Positions 13,324-23,305 of a stretch of DNA of 64,000 bases are shown here, piece after piece. The number at the start of each line of letters is the position of its first letter. Position 1 is the stretch's first letter. The notes under the pieces are model-generated. The model saw nothing but the letters and a program-made list of their open reading frames with translations. It was not told the DNA's origin and did no database searches. Origin of the DNA: Dicaeum eximium. Its lineage: Eukaryota; Chordata; Aves; Passeriformes; Dicaeidae. The position numbers were made by a program, and so were the translations under genes. The stretch covers positions 62,001-126,000 of the forward strand of contig VWZP01010354.1 of NCBI GenBank assembly GCA_013396995.1, read 5' to 3'.

Positions 13324-13974
13324 TGTCCTGGATTGTAAGATAAGGTATTCTATTTGCCATCTGTTAAGAGGTGGGGCAGTTATCTTCTGTTAATTGGGCA
13401 GTTTCCTTATCTCTTCCACAACCAATCTCTCCCTCTGGGGAGATATCTTCTGTTAATGAGCCATTGAGCCTCACTGCATGACTGATAAAATTACATTTAT
13501 CCCATTATGAGATGTTCTGCTCAGGGGGAGGAGCCAAGCATTCCTACCTGCATATAATCAGAGGTTTTGAACCCTGGGGCAGCCTCTTCACTGGATTCCC
13601 AGAGGAAGGCCAGGCCCATTACCATCACCAGACCTTCAGAGAAAAACTCCACCCTGCTACAGGATCACTGCTTCAGCAGAACCACATCTGCCACTCCAGG
13701 AGGAGCAGCCACCATTCAACTGGACTGTTACCAACACCTTGACCCACAGGGTGTCAGGTCGTATTCTGACTCTGTCAGTGGTTTTGTTTGTAGTAGTTAC
13801 CGTTGTATTTTTCCGTTTTCCTAGTAAAGAACTGTTATTCCTATTCCCATATATTTTCCTGAGGGCCTTTTTATTTCAAAATTGTGGTAATTTGGAGGGA
13901 GGGGGTTTACCTTTTCCATTTCAGGGGAGGCTCCTGCCTTCCTTAGTAGACATCTGTCTTTTCAAACCGAGACA
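13324..13974 (+). mobile_element. ERVL-class solo LTR with 5-bp target-site duplication
   Basis: A 651-bp element beginning TGTCCTGG and ending CCGAGACA (terminal TGTC...GACA inverted repeat). It is flanked by a perfect 5-bp direct repeat ATCTG at 13319-13323 and 13975-13979. It has a TATA-like CATATAATC (13551-13559) and AGTAAA (13823-13828) as a likely polyadenylation signal. Its 3' part (AGTAAAGAAC through GACA) matches the minus-strand LTR beginning at 50765, which fixes the true 3' end. A 5-bp duplication is typical of class III (ERVL) elements. No internal gag/pol sequence adjoins it, so it is a solo LTR. The open frame at 13739-14248 crosses its end and is not a gene. Confidence 0.85.
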
Positions 13975-13979
13975 ATCTG

Positions 13980-15818
13980 AAATTACTGCAGCAACCCTGT
14001 GTAAATCTCCCAGCTCCAAAGAAGAGATGGCAAAAAAAACCTTACTGGTTATAAAACAAATATTGGTTGCAGCATCAGACAGGGTCGGGCACCAAGACTG
14101 TGCAGTGAAGACTTTAAATCTTGCCAGTCTTGCTCAATTTAAGGAGTGTTTTTTTCAAAACATTTCAAAGTTCAGGTTTTGTCCAAATACACGTCCCACA
14201 TATCTGAACCCTGTGAGACTGGAAACCTTGGCCATGAGTCTCATGTGACTTTCTTATGAGATTTCCAGCTTTTCTCCTTCAGCTCTTGGCTTGAAGCACC
14301 ATGAGAATATTTTCTTACATGGTATTTCCACACTTTTAGCTTCAAATTCTAGGCCTGAAGGACCTTAAGTGTGAGGTGGATTTCTTATTTAAGCTAAAAC
14401 TGGGATCATGCTACAGATTTGTGTTCTGTAAGTGCACAAATAAAAGACACAGGAGACAAATCCTCTTGACATTGGGGACTTAATACTGAATGAGAGATAA
14501 ATAAATAATAATTTCTCATCAACACCACCAAGGTGTTTTTTCAAGGCCTTGTCTTGTGATAATGACCTTTATCTCAAGCCCTGTCCCTTTTCAAGGCAGT
14601 GGATCTTCAGCGCAGGAGCTGACACAGACAAGAGTAGGGGCTCATGTATTTTTTCAAGGAGCTGAATTCTTACTTGGCAGGCTCAGAAGGACTTATGTCA
14701 AGAGCTGCTTATTTCTAATATTGTACAGAGAATTCCTCCCTCTATTTCTTCCAGATGCTGGCCATGTCATTTATTTATTTATTTGGATTAGCTGTATTAA
14801 AATATAACATGCTTCCAAATGCTTTGCTCCCAAATTCCCAAGGGATGACCCTTTCTCATGGGGATGGACATCCTTAAGCCTTTTAACATGTTTAACTCCC
14901 CTGCTCAGAACAAGGGGAAAGTTCCTGACTCCAGAGTACCCAGGATCTCACAGAAAGCTTTGAGCACTTGGTATTGAAGGAGTCGGGAAAAGGAATATAG
15001 CAAAACACTGGGGAGGGAGACAGGAAAAATCTGTAGCTTTTCCAGCAGCTGTGGCACTGATCTGGCTATCAAGCACCTGAGCAAGGAATTACTGAGCCTT
15101 TCAGCAGGTTCCTGATGGACTTAGAAGATGAAAAACAAAAGGATGAATGCAAGTGAGCTCTTTGAGCCTTGTTTGATAAGGACTTACCTAGTTTTGAGTT
15201 TTATTAGACCTTCATCAAGGTGCAGGGATTGTCTGAACAAACCCGCGGCACATGCAAATTTTCATTTGGTTTGGTGTGGAGATTAGGGAGGCTGATTGTA
15301 CAAAAAGGAAAAGTTCTCCTTGGTCTCTGAAGATCAGTGGAGTGTTGTCACTTGGATGAAGTTTTCCTTGGCAATGGAGTTGACTGAATCCATAGCTGAG
15401 GTTTAACTTTATGGGGAGGGGTGGAATCACAAAATGGCTCTGAAGGTGGATGTGTCAGAGAGTGTCGAGGCTGAAATCAACACAGGGTCTTTGTGGTTCT
15501 CTTTCTCCTCCACTACCCTGAAATGAGAGCAGTGGCAACTTTTAAAGAGGAGAATAGAGGGATAAAGCCTTTAAATGCCAAGGAAACTCCTGGCAGATGC
15601 TGGACCCTCAGAATACCATCCACTGAAGCCATGCCCTGTCTTTGAGGGGCTCCATTCATGCTCCCAGCATTCAAAGACATCCTTCCTTGAAAGATTTGGC
15701 CCTGTTTCACCTGTTCATACCTGGATCCTTCCAACTATCACCACACCTATTCCTACTTCCCCTAAAATAGCAACATCCCACGAGGCCCCCAAGTTGCCAG
15801 CCTGGTGCACCTAGCTGG
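13980..15818 (-). other. Region downstream of ADRA1A; probable 3' UTR
   Basis: Follows the ADRA1A stop codon on the minus strand. Minus-strand AATAAA matches occur at 15200-15205, which would give a 3' UTR of about 600 bp, and within an ATTTATTT stretch near 14770. Either could serve as the polyadenylation signal, but the sequence does not decide between them. No alternative terminal coding exon was recognised, although mammalian ADRA1A has several. Confidence 0.35.
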
Positions 15819-16330
15819 TTATACATCCTCCCCACTCTCACTCAGGGACATTGAGTGGATTTTAATGGTTGGCACCTTGCAGTTCTCATGGATGAGACTC
15901 CCTGAAGTGCCTGCACAGCAGCATTCCTGCAGGAGCCCTTTACTCTTGTCTTTGGCACCTGTGCAGTCTTTGGAAACGGTGTTTTTGGTGGGCATGCCCT
16001 GCAAAGTGGAGAAGATCTTCCACTCACAGACCCCGTCTGACTTGGAAATCCTGTAGAAGGTTTCTCCTGATCCCACAGGGATCCGGACCACCCCTTTGCC
16101 ACTCTCCATGCTCTGGCCAGCAGGATGGTTGAGGTTGAAGCTGGGGGTTTGCTTCTTTGCTGGCTGCTTCCTCAGGAGGCACTGAGCTTTCAGGACGTTC
16201 TGGAATGCTTTCTTGAACTCTTGACTTGAGCACGGATAGATGATGGGGTTGATGCAGCTGTTTAAATATCCCAGCCAAAATGTTATTTTAAAAAGTGTGT
16301 CCGGGGGTTTGATTGCCGGAAAGAAAGAAC
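15819..16330 (-). CDS. ADRA1A: Alpha-1A adrenergic receptor, coding exon 2 (C-terminal)
   Basis: Encodes residues 295-464 and the TAA stop (15819-15821) of a Gq/11-coupled catecholamine receptor of the plasma membrane. The acceptor is a pyrimidine-rich tract ending TTTTAG. The first two bases complete Gly295 with the last base of exon 1. TM7 carries Phe308, Phe312 and the NPIIY motif at 322-326. Helix 8 follows, with a KKAF block and Cys345 as a likely palmitoylation site. The position matching human Cys347 is Leu. The tail keeps the conserved VRIPVG...ETFYRISK and DGVCEW blocks and ends SGEDV. The joined protein is 464 residues against 466 in human. The open frame continues upstream of the acceptor to 16505, but that part is intron. 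Family assignment is certain; the exact transcript 3' end is not known. Confidence 0.97.
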
Positions 16331-17845
16331 CTAAAATGGAAAATACACAGAGTATTAGGGCAGAGGCAGTGAGGAATTGCAGGTAACCAAAGAAACTAAA
16401 ACACTGGGAAAAATAAATAGAATTCTGTTCCGTCTTGAAAAAAATGATGATTGGAAACACAATTCCTGGAGGAACAAGTGTTTCAGGATCTATGGTGTCA
16501 TACAATTACATGGATGTTCCATCAGAAATCAAGTAAAGACAGCTATTTTATAATTACAAGCATTATATTCCCATTTACAGCTAGAGAGGCAGCCAGAGGG
16601 CTGAGGATTTCCAGGGATGGAGGAAAATTCCTTCCTCAGGGACTCCTAATTCAAGCTTAATTACCCAAATTACAGCAATATCTTGGAGATCATCATGAGG
16701 GGCTTCAGATGGCAAGAAAATCACACAGTTTCAGAAGGGTTAGAGAAAACAGGGATTAGAGTTGACCGTGTTGCAGCTAAAAGTCTTTGAAATGATGAAG
16801 TATTGGGTACTGATATTCCCTGAAACCTTCAGAAAATCTAACTATCCACATTTTGCCTCATGGAATGCAGCTAAAATTGAGAGAAGTGAAAGGAAAGGTT
16901 CCTTCCCATATCAAGGAACACTGGGGAGAGTCTCATAGGCAGCCATGAGATGTGTCTTTTTTTTTTAACTTTTATTTATTTATATACACACATATTCTGA
17001 TATATATTTGCAATGTTACCTTTCAAAGATGATTCAAGGAGCAAGAACTTTAATGGCTTCTTAGAAAGAAAAGTATTTTGGCATTTCTTTTTCTATAGAA
17101 TTATGAGTTATCTTCTGATTTAAAACCTTGCAAATGTTTTTCCTGATGCTAAGACTTTGGGCTTAAAAAAAAAAATCCCAGAAACAAAATCCACTTGTTT
17201 TGGAATTTAAACTCAAATTTTTAATAAGCAGGATTTTAGCACTGACAAATGCTTGTCTTCATGCTTTCCCTGGAAAAACTGTAAGCACGTGGAAAAAAAT
17301 ACTGTGGAAAGTTTAGGCATCAATGCATCCATCATCCTCTGCAGTTTAACTATGTCTGGGAGCAGCTCCTAAGCTTTACAGGGATTGATCTGTTCCCTGG
17401 ACCTCTCCTGGATGAGGAAAAGCTGCTAATGCCCTCTGAGGGTGAAATCTGAGAGCTTCTCAACTGCTCGAACCTTTTTCCTCAGTCTTTGTCAAACAAA
17501 GCTGCAGCACTTGCATCAAATGCTTTTGAGTGGCCACAGTAATTCTTAGGGTGTTTTTGCCTGTATGGGAATGCATCAAAATCCTGCCTGAGCCAGAGAC
17601 ACTCCCAGTGCAGGGTGATTAATAACCTGCTCATCCTGCTGAACACAGGATCTGCGGGGAAATGTGGAGCAATCTTGTGGTGGCAGCAGCTTCTGCACCC
17701 TGAGCAGAGCCCATGGCCCAGAGACACTACTGCCAGGAAGGGGACAAGACATGGGGCAGGGTGAGAAGCCTTGCAGGGGTCTCTGACCTGGGACCGGGTG
17801 GTTTGTGTGTGCTATAGCAGCAGAGAAGTGACACCAAGTCAGGAT

Positions 17846-18150
17846 CATCACAGGAGGGTTTGAGTTAGGAGGGATCTTAAAACCCATCCAGTGCCACTCC
17901 CTTCCACTACCCCAGGGTGGTCCAAGCCCTGTCCAGCCTGGCCTTGGACACTTCCAGCAATCCAGGGGCAGCCACAGCTGCTCTAGGAAGTCTATCTTAT
18001 TCCTTCTCCACCCTCACAGGGAGAAATTCCTTCCCAATATCCCCTCTATCCCTGCCCTCTGTCAGTTTGAAGCCATTCCCCCTTGCTCTCTCCCTCCAGG
18101 CCTTGTCCCAAGTCCCTTTCCAGCTCTCTTGGAGCCTCTTTGGGAGCACT
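17846..18150 (-). mobile_element. CR1 LINE 3' fragment
   Basis: Contains the reverse complement of CR1 3'-end landmarks in order: GGGATCTTAAA, CCAGTGCCA, TCCAAGCCCTGTCCA, GGCCTTGGACACTTCCA, CACCCTCACAGGGAG and GAAGCCATTCCCCCTTG. It is 5'-truncated and lies in the ADRA1A intron in the same orientation as the gene. The hexanucleotide array begins about 70 bp beyond it. Confidence 0.9.
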
Positions 18151-18220
18151 GAGCCTTTCCCAAAACTGTCTCTTCCCCAGGCAGGGCAGAATATGCCACA
18201 GGAACTCTGTACTGGGGCAG

Positions 18221-18900
18221 CTCTGTCTCTGTCTCTCTGTCTCTGTCTCTGTCTCTGTCTCTGTCTCTGTCTCTGTCTCTGTCTCTGTCTCTGTCTCTGT
18301 CTCTGTCTCTGTCTCTGTCTCTGTCTCTGTCTCTGTCTCTGTCTCTGTCTCTGTCTCTGTCTCTGTCTCTGTCTCTGTCTCTGTCTCTGTCTCTGTCTCT
18401 GTCTCTGTCTCTGTCTCTGTCTCTGTCTCTGTCTCTGTCTCTGTCTCTGTCTCTGTCTCTGTCTCTGTCTCTGTCTCTGTCTCTGTCTCTGTCTCTGTCT
18501 CTGTCTCTGTCTCTGTCTCTGTCTCTGTCTCTGTCTCTGTCTCTGTCTCTGTCTCTGTCTCTGTCTCTGTCTCTGTCTCTGTCTCTGTCTCTGTCTCTGT
18601 CTCTGTCTCTGTCTCTGTCTCTGTCTCTGTCTCTGTCTCTGTCTCTGTCTCTGTCTCTGTCTCTGTCTCTGTCTCTGTCTCTGTCTCTGTCTCTGTCTCT
18701 GTCTCTGTCTCTGTCTCTGTCTCTGTCTCTGTCTCTGTCTCTGTCTCTGTCTCTGTCTCTGTCTCTGTCTCTGTCTCTGTCTCTGTCTCTGTCTCTGTCT
18801 CTGTCTCTGTCTCTGTCTCTGTCTCTGTCTCTGTCTCTGTCTCTGTCTCTGTCTCTGTCTCTGTCTCTGTCTCTGTCTCTGTCTCTGTCTCTGTCTCTGT
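18221..18900. repeat. (CTCTGT)n hexanucleotide array in the ADRA1A intron
   Basis: Two CTCTGT units (18221-18232), an extra CT, then 111 uninterrupted CTCTGT units (18235-18900, 666 bp) without one substitution. In the ADRA1A transcript the RNA would read (ACAGAG)n. No stop codon occurs in any frame on either strand, which creates long artificial dipeptide frames: Leu-Cys and Ser-Val on plus; Gln-Arg, Thr-Glu and Arg-Asp on minus. The 10-mer CTCTGTACTG stands just before the array (18205-18214) and again across its end (18895-18904). Copy number in an assembly may not equal the true allele length. Confidence 0.98.
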
Positions 18901-19655
18901 ACTGAACCTCTTTTTGCAATCTCGGATGTGACCTGGGCACCAAGCATGGGTCTCGCTGCCTCTGTGGTAGCTACTGGTTGCCCCAAGTTGGCCCAGGTAG
19001 AGCAGTTTCATTATTACTTTCAATATCAACCAGATTTTAAGACTAAAAAGGTTTTGCTAAAGAAATCAAATGCTGTTTTGCAATGAAGCACAAGCAAGCA
19101 CGAGTATCCACAACCTAAAATTTTTCTCAGCAAATTAATGCTTCTCTCCTTTAGTGAAAAACAACTAAATAACATTATCAAAGAACTTTCTGGCTGAAGT
19201 CACTGGCAGATGAAAAATAATGAAAGGCTTCTAAATGCTCAATGTTTTGGTTTGTTTCCTCATTTAAATGCAGTGTATCTTCTGCTTTCCCATTTTGAGG
19301 TGAGAGAAAAGGTGAACCAAATCTCGATTTAGGGAATCAGCTGTGTTAGGCCAAGTGTAAAAATGGGTAAATAATAACAATTCCTGTTTGCTGCAACTCC
19401 TCGCTCTCTCCAGATGGAATGCAAGGGCTGTGCCAAAGTCTGATAAAAATAGAATACAGCCACTGTCAGAGTCTGTCCCTTGCTCTTTTTTTGGGGTGAG
19501 ATCTGCATGTTAATTTATTAATGTAGCCTTTTTTGGTTCATCAGTGGAGAGACTAATTGTCTCCTTGAAATAACACAGTGAAAGAAAATGAAGGACCTTT
19601 AACAGCACAGAGACTTTGCTATCTACAGATCCCACTAGACACTGGCTTTCAGATA

Positions 19656-19945
19656 ATCATGGAATGGTTTGGATTACAAGGGAAATGAAAGATCATCTAA
19701 TTCCAGCCCTCTGCCATGGGCAGGGGCATGTTCCACTATTCCAGGGTGCTCCAACCTGGCCTTGGACACTTCCAGGGAGGGAGCAGCCACAGCTTCTCTA
19801 GGAAATCCATCTCAGCCCCTCACCACCCTCACAGGGAGGAATTTCTTCCCAGTATCTAATCCAAGTGTACCCTTCTTCACCTCAAAGCCATTCCCCCCTG
19901 TGTTATCAGTGCATGCCCTGGTAAAAACCCCTTCTCCAGCCTCCC
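19656..19945 (-). mobile_element. CR1 LINE 3' fragment
   Basis: Begins with the CR1 terminus ATCATGGAATGGTTTGG and runs through GATCATCTAATTCCAGCCC, CCATGGGCAGGGGCA, GGCCTTGGACACTTCCAGG and CACCACCCTCACAGGGAGG to CAAAGCCATTCCCCCCTG. Minus-strand insertion in the ADRA1A intron, sense to the gene and 5'-truncated. Confidence 0.9.
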
Positions 19946-20325
19946 TATAGGATGTGTTTGACACTCAGGGGCCACAGAAATCTCTGTCCTTCTATTGCAG
20001 CCACACAGCAACACAGTCTGTAGCTCAGAAATATTCCCTAATCTTTCCTGTTGGCTACCTGAGTACCTAAGGAAAGGGGAAAAATATCTTATTTTCCAAT
20101 TCCTTAAGGAATGGTGTTCCTCCCCACAGAATCGTAAGAACATGTCCCTTTCTTCCAAAACTTTACTATTCAGTGATGCTGTTGTGATCAGTCTCAGTGG
20201 CTGATGGATCTGGTAATGAGCAGGAGGCATTTTCAAACCTGGTGACAAAGTGGTTTGTTCAGTGCTGAGCCCTCAGAATGGACAGCTCAGGTCAGATTAA
20301 CTCAAAGGATAAATAAAACAAAGAT

Positions 20326-20374
20326 TTTGTGGTTTTTTTGGTGTTATTTTTTTTGTGGTTTTTTTTTTTTTTTT
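20326..20374. repeat. T-rich tract
   Basis: Runs of T interrupted by GG, GTG and A. Low-complexity sequence in the ADRA1A intron. Confidence 0.85.
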
Positions 20375-21656
20375 AAACAATGACCATAATTAATTATGAG
20401 ATTAAACAAGAATTATCTCTTTTTTACAGTGTATGGTACACATTGCCTACAGAGCAGTGAATGCAGGGAGAGCAGGCGGAGCTGGCATGAGCATTTCCAT
20501 GCAATCCTTGACCATTCGATGACTGTCAGTTCATTCAGTTAAAGTTTGGACACTTGGACACCATCACCCAGGGCCAAGAAAACAGAATTATTGCACCTAA
20601 TTCTCAGAGCAAAATTTTCCAGTCCTCTCACTCCAGACCAGGTGGAATCACAGGTGCCATCCAGGTGTCCTCCAGGAGAGCTGGAGGGTGAGCAGCAGGT
20701 AAGATACTAAGTTTTCACCCTTGAAATTGATTCTCTGTGCTATTCACTGGCCTTTATATCTTCCTTTGCACACTGGCAGGAATTAAGTGGTAAGTAGTCA
20801 GGCAGTGTGGTAAGCAAAGTGGTAAGCAGCAAATCAGGCAAACCTGATTCAAGTTTAAGGGCTTCACCTCATGCTGTCTCCCTGCAGTCTGTGCTGGAGG
20901 AACACTAAAGAAAGTTTCAAGAGGTCTTTTAATGCATTTTGAGTCATGGATTGAGTAAATGACTGCAATTCCTGCTTTGTTTTCAAAAGGTTGAAGAGAC
21001 TTAAGTGTCAGTAGCACAATACAATTGTGTCTTGTAAAAGTAAATAAAATAAAACGTACTATGAGCCTCCCGAGATCTTTTGCCATTAAGTATTTCATCA
21101 CTCATCCCTGGAAATGTCAGGATTGCATTTACTTCCCTCATCTTTTATTTTCCTGTTTGTCAGCTGGAAGTTTCTTCAGCTCTGAGAGATAAGTTTGCCA
21201 CATCCCTCCTGGTGAGTAAGTGCCAATTCACTCTCAAAGATGTAATTTGACTTTGTCATTTGTCACAAGAGCTGCCTGCTTATGGGTTGTTTAAAAACCA
21301 GCCCTGATGTCATGCGTCATTTCACTGATGGACAGCAGAGAGGGTTTTGGACCAGCAGACAGTAAAAATGTGTGTTGTTTACTCTGTGTCATTGCTGCCA
21401 GCACCATGGAAATCAGATCCCGTATATTTGTGCAACCCATGAACCCTTTGTGGTGTTAAAAACCATTTCAGCTACAAACCCATCTCTGCTACAAATCCAT
21501 CTCTGCTACTGAATCTTGCAGCCCTGTTTAGGTTTGCTCCTTTCCCCCCCTCTTTTTATTTTGTGTAGCTTAACTGTGGTGACTGAGGCAGAGCACAGAG
21601 GTCAGGTGGGGGTGATGCTGCTTCAGTGTATGGGGGAGATCAGGGCTGTGTCCATA

Positions 21657-21975
21657 GAGAATCCCAGATTGGTTTGGGTTGGAAAGGACCTTAAATCCTA
21701 TCCAGTGCCACCCCCTGCCATGACCAGGGACACCTTCCACTATCCCAGGTTGCTCCAAGCCCTGTCCAACCTGGCCCTGGGCACTGCAAAGGATCTGGGG
21801 CAGCCACAGCTTCTCTGGGAATTCTCTGCCCCTCCCTACCCTCCCAGGGACCAATTCCAATATCCCATCTAACCCTGCCCTCTGGCAGTGGGAAGCCATT
21901 TCCACTTGTTCTGTAATTCCCTTGTCCCAAGTCCCTCTCCAGATCTTGAAGCACCTTCAGGCTGGGAATAGGAAG
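21657..21975 (-). mobile_element. CR1 LINE 3' fragment
   Basis: Begins AGAATCCCAGATTGGTTTGG, followed by GGACCTTAAATCC, CCAGTGCCACCCCCTGCCA, CCAAGCCCTGTCCAACCTGG, a CAGCTTCTCTGGGAATT block and CAAGTCCCTCTCCAGATCTT. Minus strand, sense to ADRA1A, 5'-truncated. Confidence 0.9.
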
Positions 21976-22281
21976 AGTGTTCTGGTTACAGGGAAGAAAA
22001 GCTCAAAACTCAGATCCTGGGATCTGCCTTGAAGCGGTCAGTCCAGAGTGCAGCAGCTCTTCCAGCGCCATAAAGACTCAGAGGATGAAGCTGATATCCC
22101 AAAGGGAATTAACTGTGTACCAGGAGCCTCCCTAAATCTCTCATGGCTGTACAAACATTGATAAATATGCTAAATTTTGTGTTCCCAAGCCCAGTGTTAG
22201 CTCTAAACTTTATTCCCTAAGACAAGTGTTCTATACTGCATCTCAGGTCATTACTCAATCCACCCTCTGGAAAGTGTATTT

Positions 22282-22424
22282 NAGATAAGTATATATATAT
22301 AGTGTATATGTACAAGTATATATATAGTGTATCTATATAAGTATATATATATATATAAAGTATATATATTGTGTATGTATATGTAAAAGCATATATATAT
22401 AAAAAAATATAAAAGTATATATAT
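22282..22424. repeat. TA-rich low-complexity tract with one undetermined base
   Basis: An undetermined base (n) at 22282 is followed by about 140 bp of (TA)n and TATG-like repeats, broken by GTGT and AAAA. AT dinucleotide arrays like this are prone to sequencing error and length polymorphism. Confidence 0.9.
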
Positions 22425-23227
22425 GTTGCTGCAGACATGCAACAGCTGCCCCTTGTACACACATATCCTCTCCTATATGCTCTAATTGCTTCCTTATGGG
22501 AAGTATTTTTTATGGAATAAAAAATGGTATCAAGGAATCCTTGAACAGTATGAAATGATCCTGGACTCTGCACAATCCCATTAACACAACCAGAACAGAA
22601 AAAGCGGTGATGTGGGGAAGTCTTGTACTTTCCAGCTGTGCCTCCCCAGAGCCTGGAATATTGTGGCTATTGCAGAGGGAAAACGAGAGGGACTTTGTGC
22701 TTGGCCATCCCTGATCCATAATAAACAGAAATAGAAGGAGGAGTGAGTTTGTTTTCCCTCCCAAACCCCTGAATTCAGCTCTCTGTGGCACCATGAGGGT
22801 GTCTGGGCACAGCTGACAGGTGAAAAGGTCAGGTAGCAGGAATGGGTCAGTCTGGGAACACTGTTCTGATGATTTGGATTATTTCGGACCTAATTTATGC
22901 TCTGTTTCATATTGTACCCACTTAGGGTGGATGATATTTCTGGCAAATGTCTCAGCAAGCAACTATTTCCAATTCACTGTGGGCAGCTGCAGATTTAGAA
23001 TGCTGATAAAAAACCATGGGAAGGTAAACTGAGGTTTTGTTACCCATGTAAACACAATCACATTGTTTCACAAATCAATGTAATTGTCACTCCAATTCCA
23101 CTTCCCAAGCTCTTACTGCAGTGGAATGGGTCTGGATCCCATTGCTGACATTTTGGTGATATTTGATATTTGCTCTGAAGCCCTCAGTCTTGAAGTCATT
23201 CACCTATAATAAAATAATAATTTTCCT

Positions 23228-23305
23228 TTAAAAATAAAAAGAAAACAAACCAAACCAAACCAAACCAAAAAAAAAAAAAAAACAAAACAAAAAACCAAAC
23301 CAACC
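23228..23305. repeat. (AAACC)n and poly-A tract
   Basis: About four AAACC units, a run of roughly 16 A, then AAAAC and AAACC units. It has the look of a retroelement tail or simple slippage, but no element body was recognised next to it. Confidence 0.85.

Noticed and set aside
13324..13952. Earlier boundary for the ERVL-class LTR ending at GTAGACA with a 4-bp TCTG duplication
   Set aside because: Similarity with the LTR at 50765 continues 22 bp further to GAGACA, where a longer 5-bp ATCTG duplication fits better.
13739..14248. 169-codon plus-strand frame
   Set aside because: It begins inside the ERVL-class LTR and runs past its 3' end into flanking DNA.
16331..16505. Hydrophobic open extension upstream of receptor exon 2
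   Set aside because: It is intron read-through; the acceptor at 16331-16336 joins in phase to exon 1 and restores the family sequence exactly.
17917..19086. Very long open frames (up to 389 codons) on both strands
   Set aside because: They are created by the stop-free CTCTGT array and encode only dipeptide repeats joined to CR1 and intron sequence.
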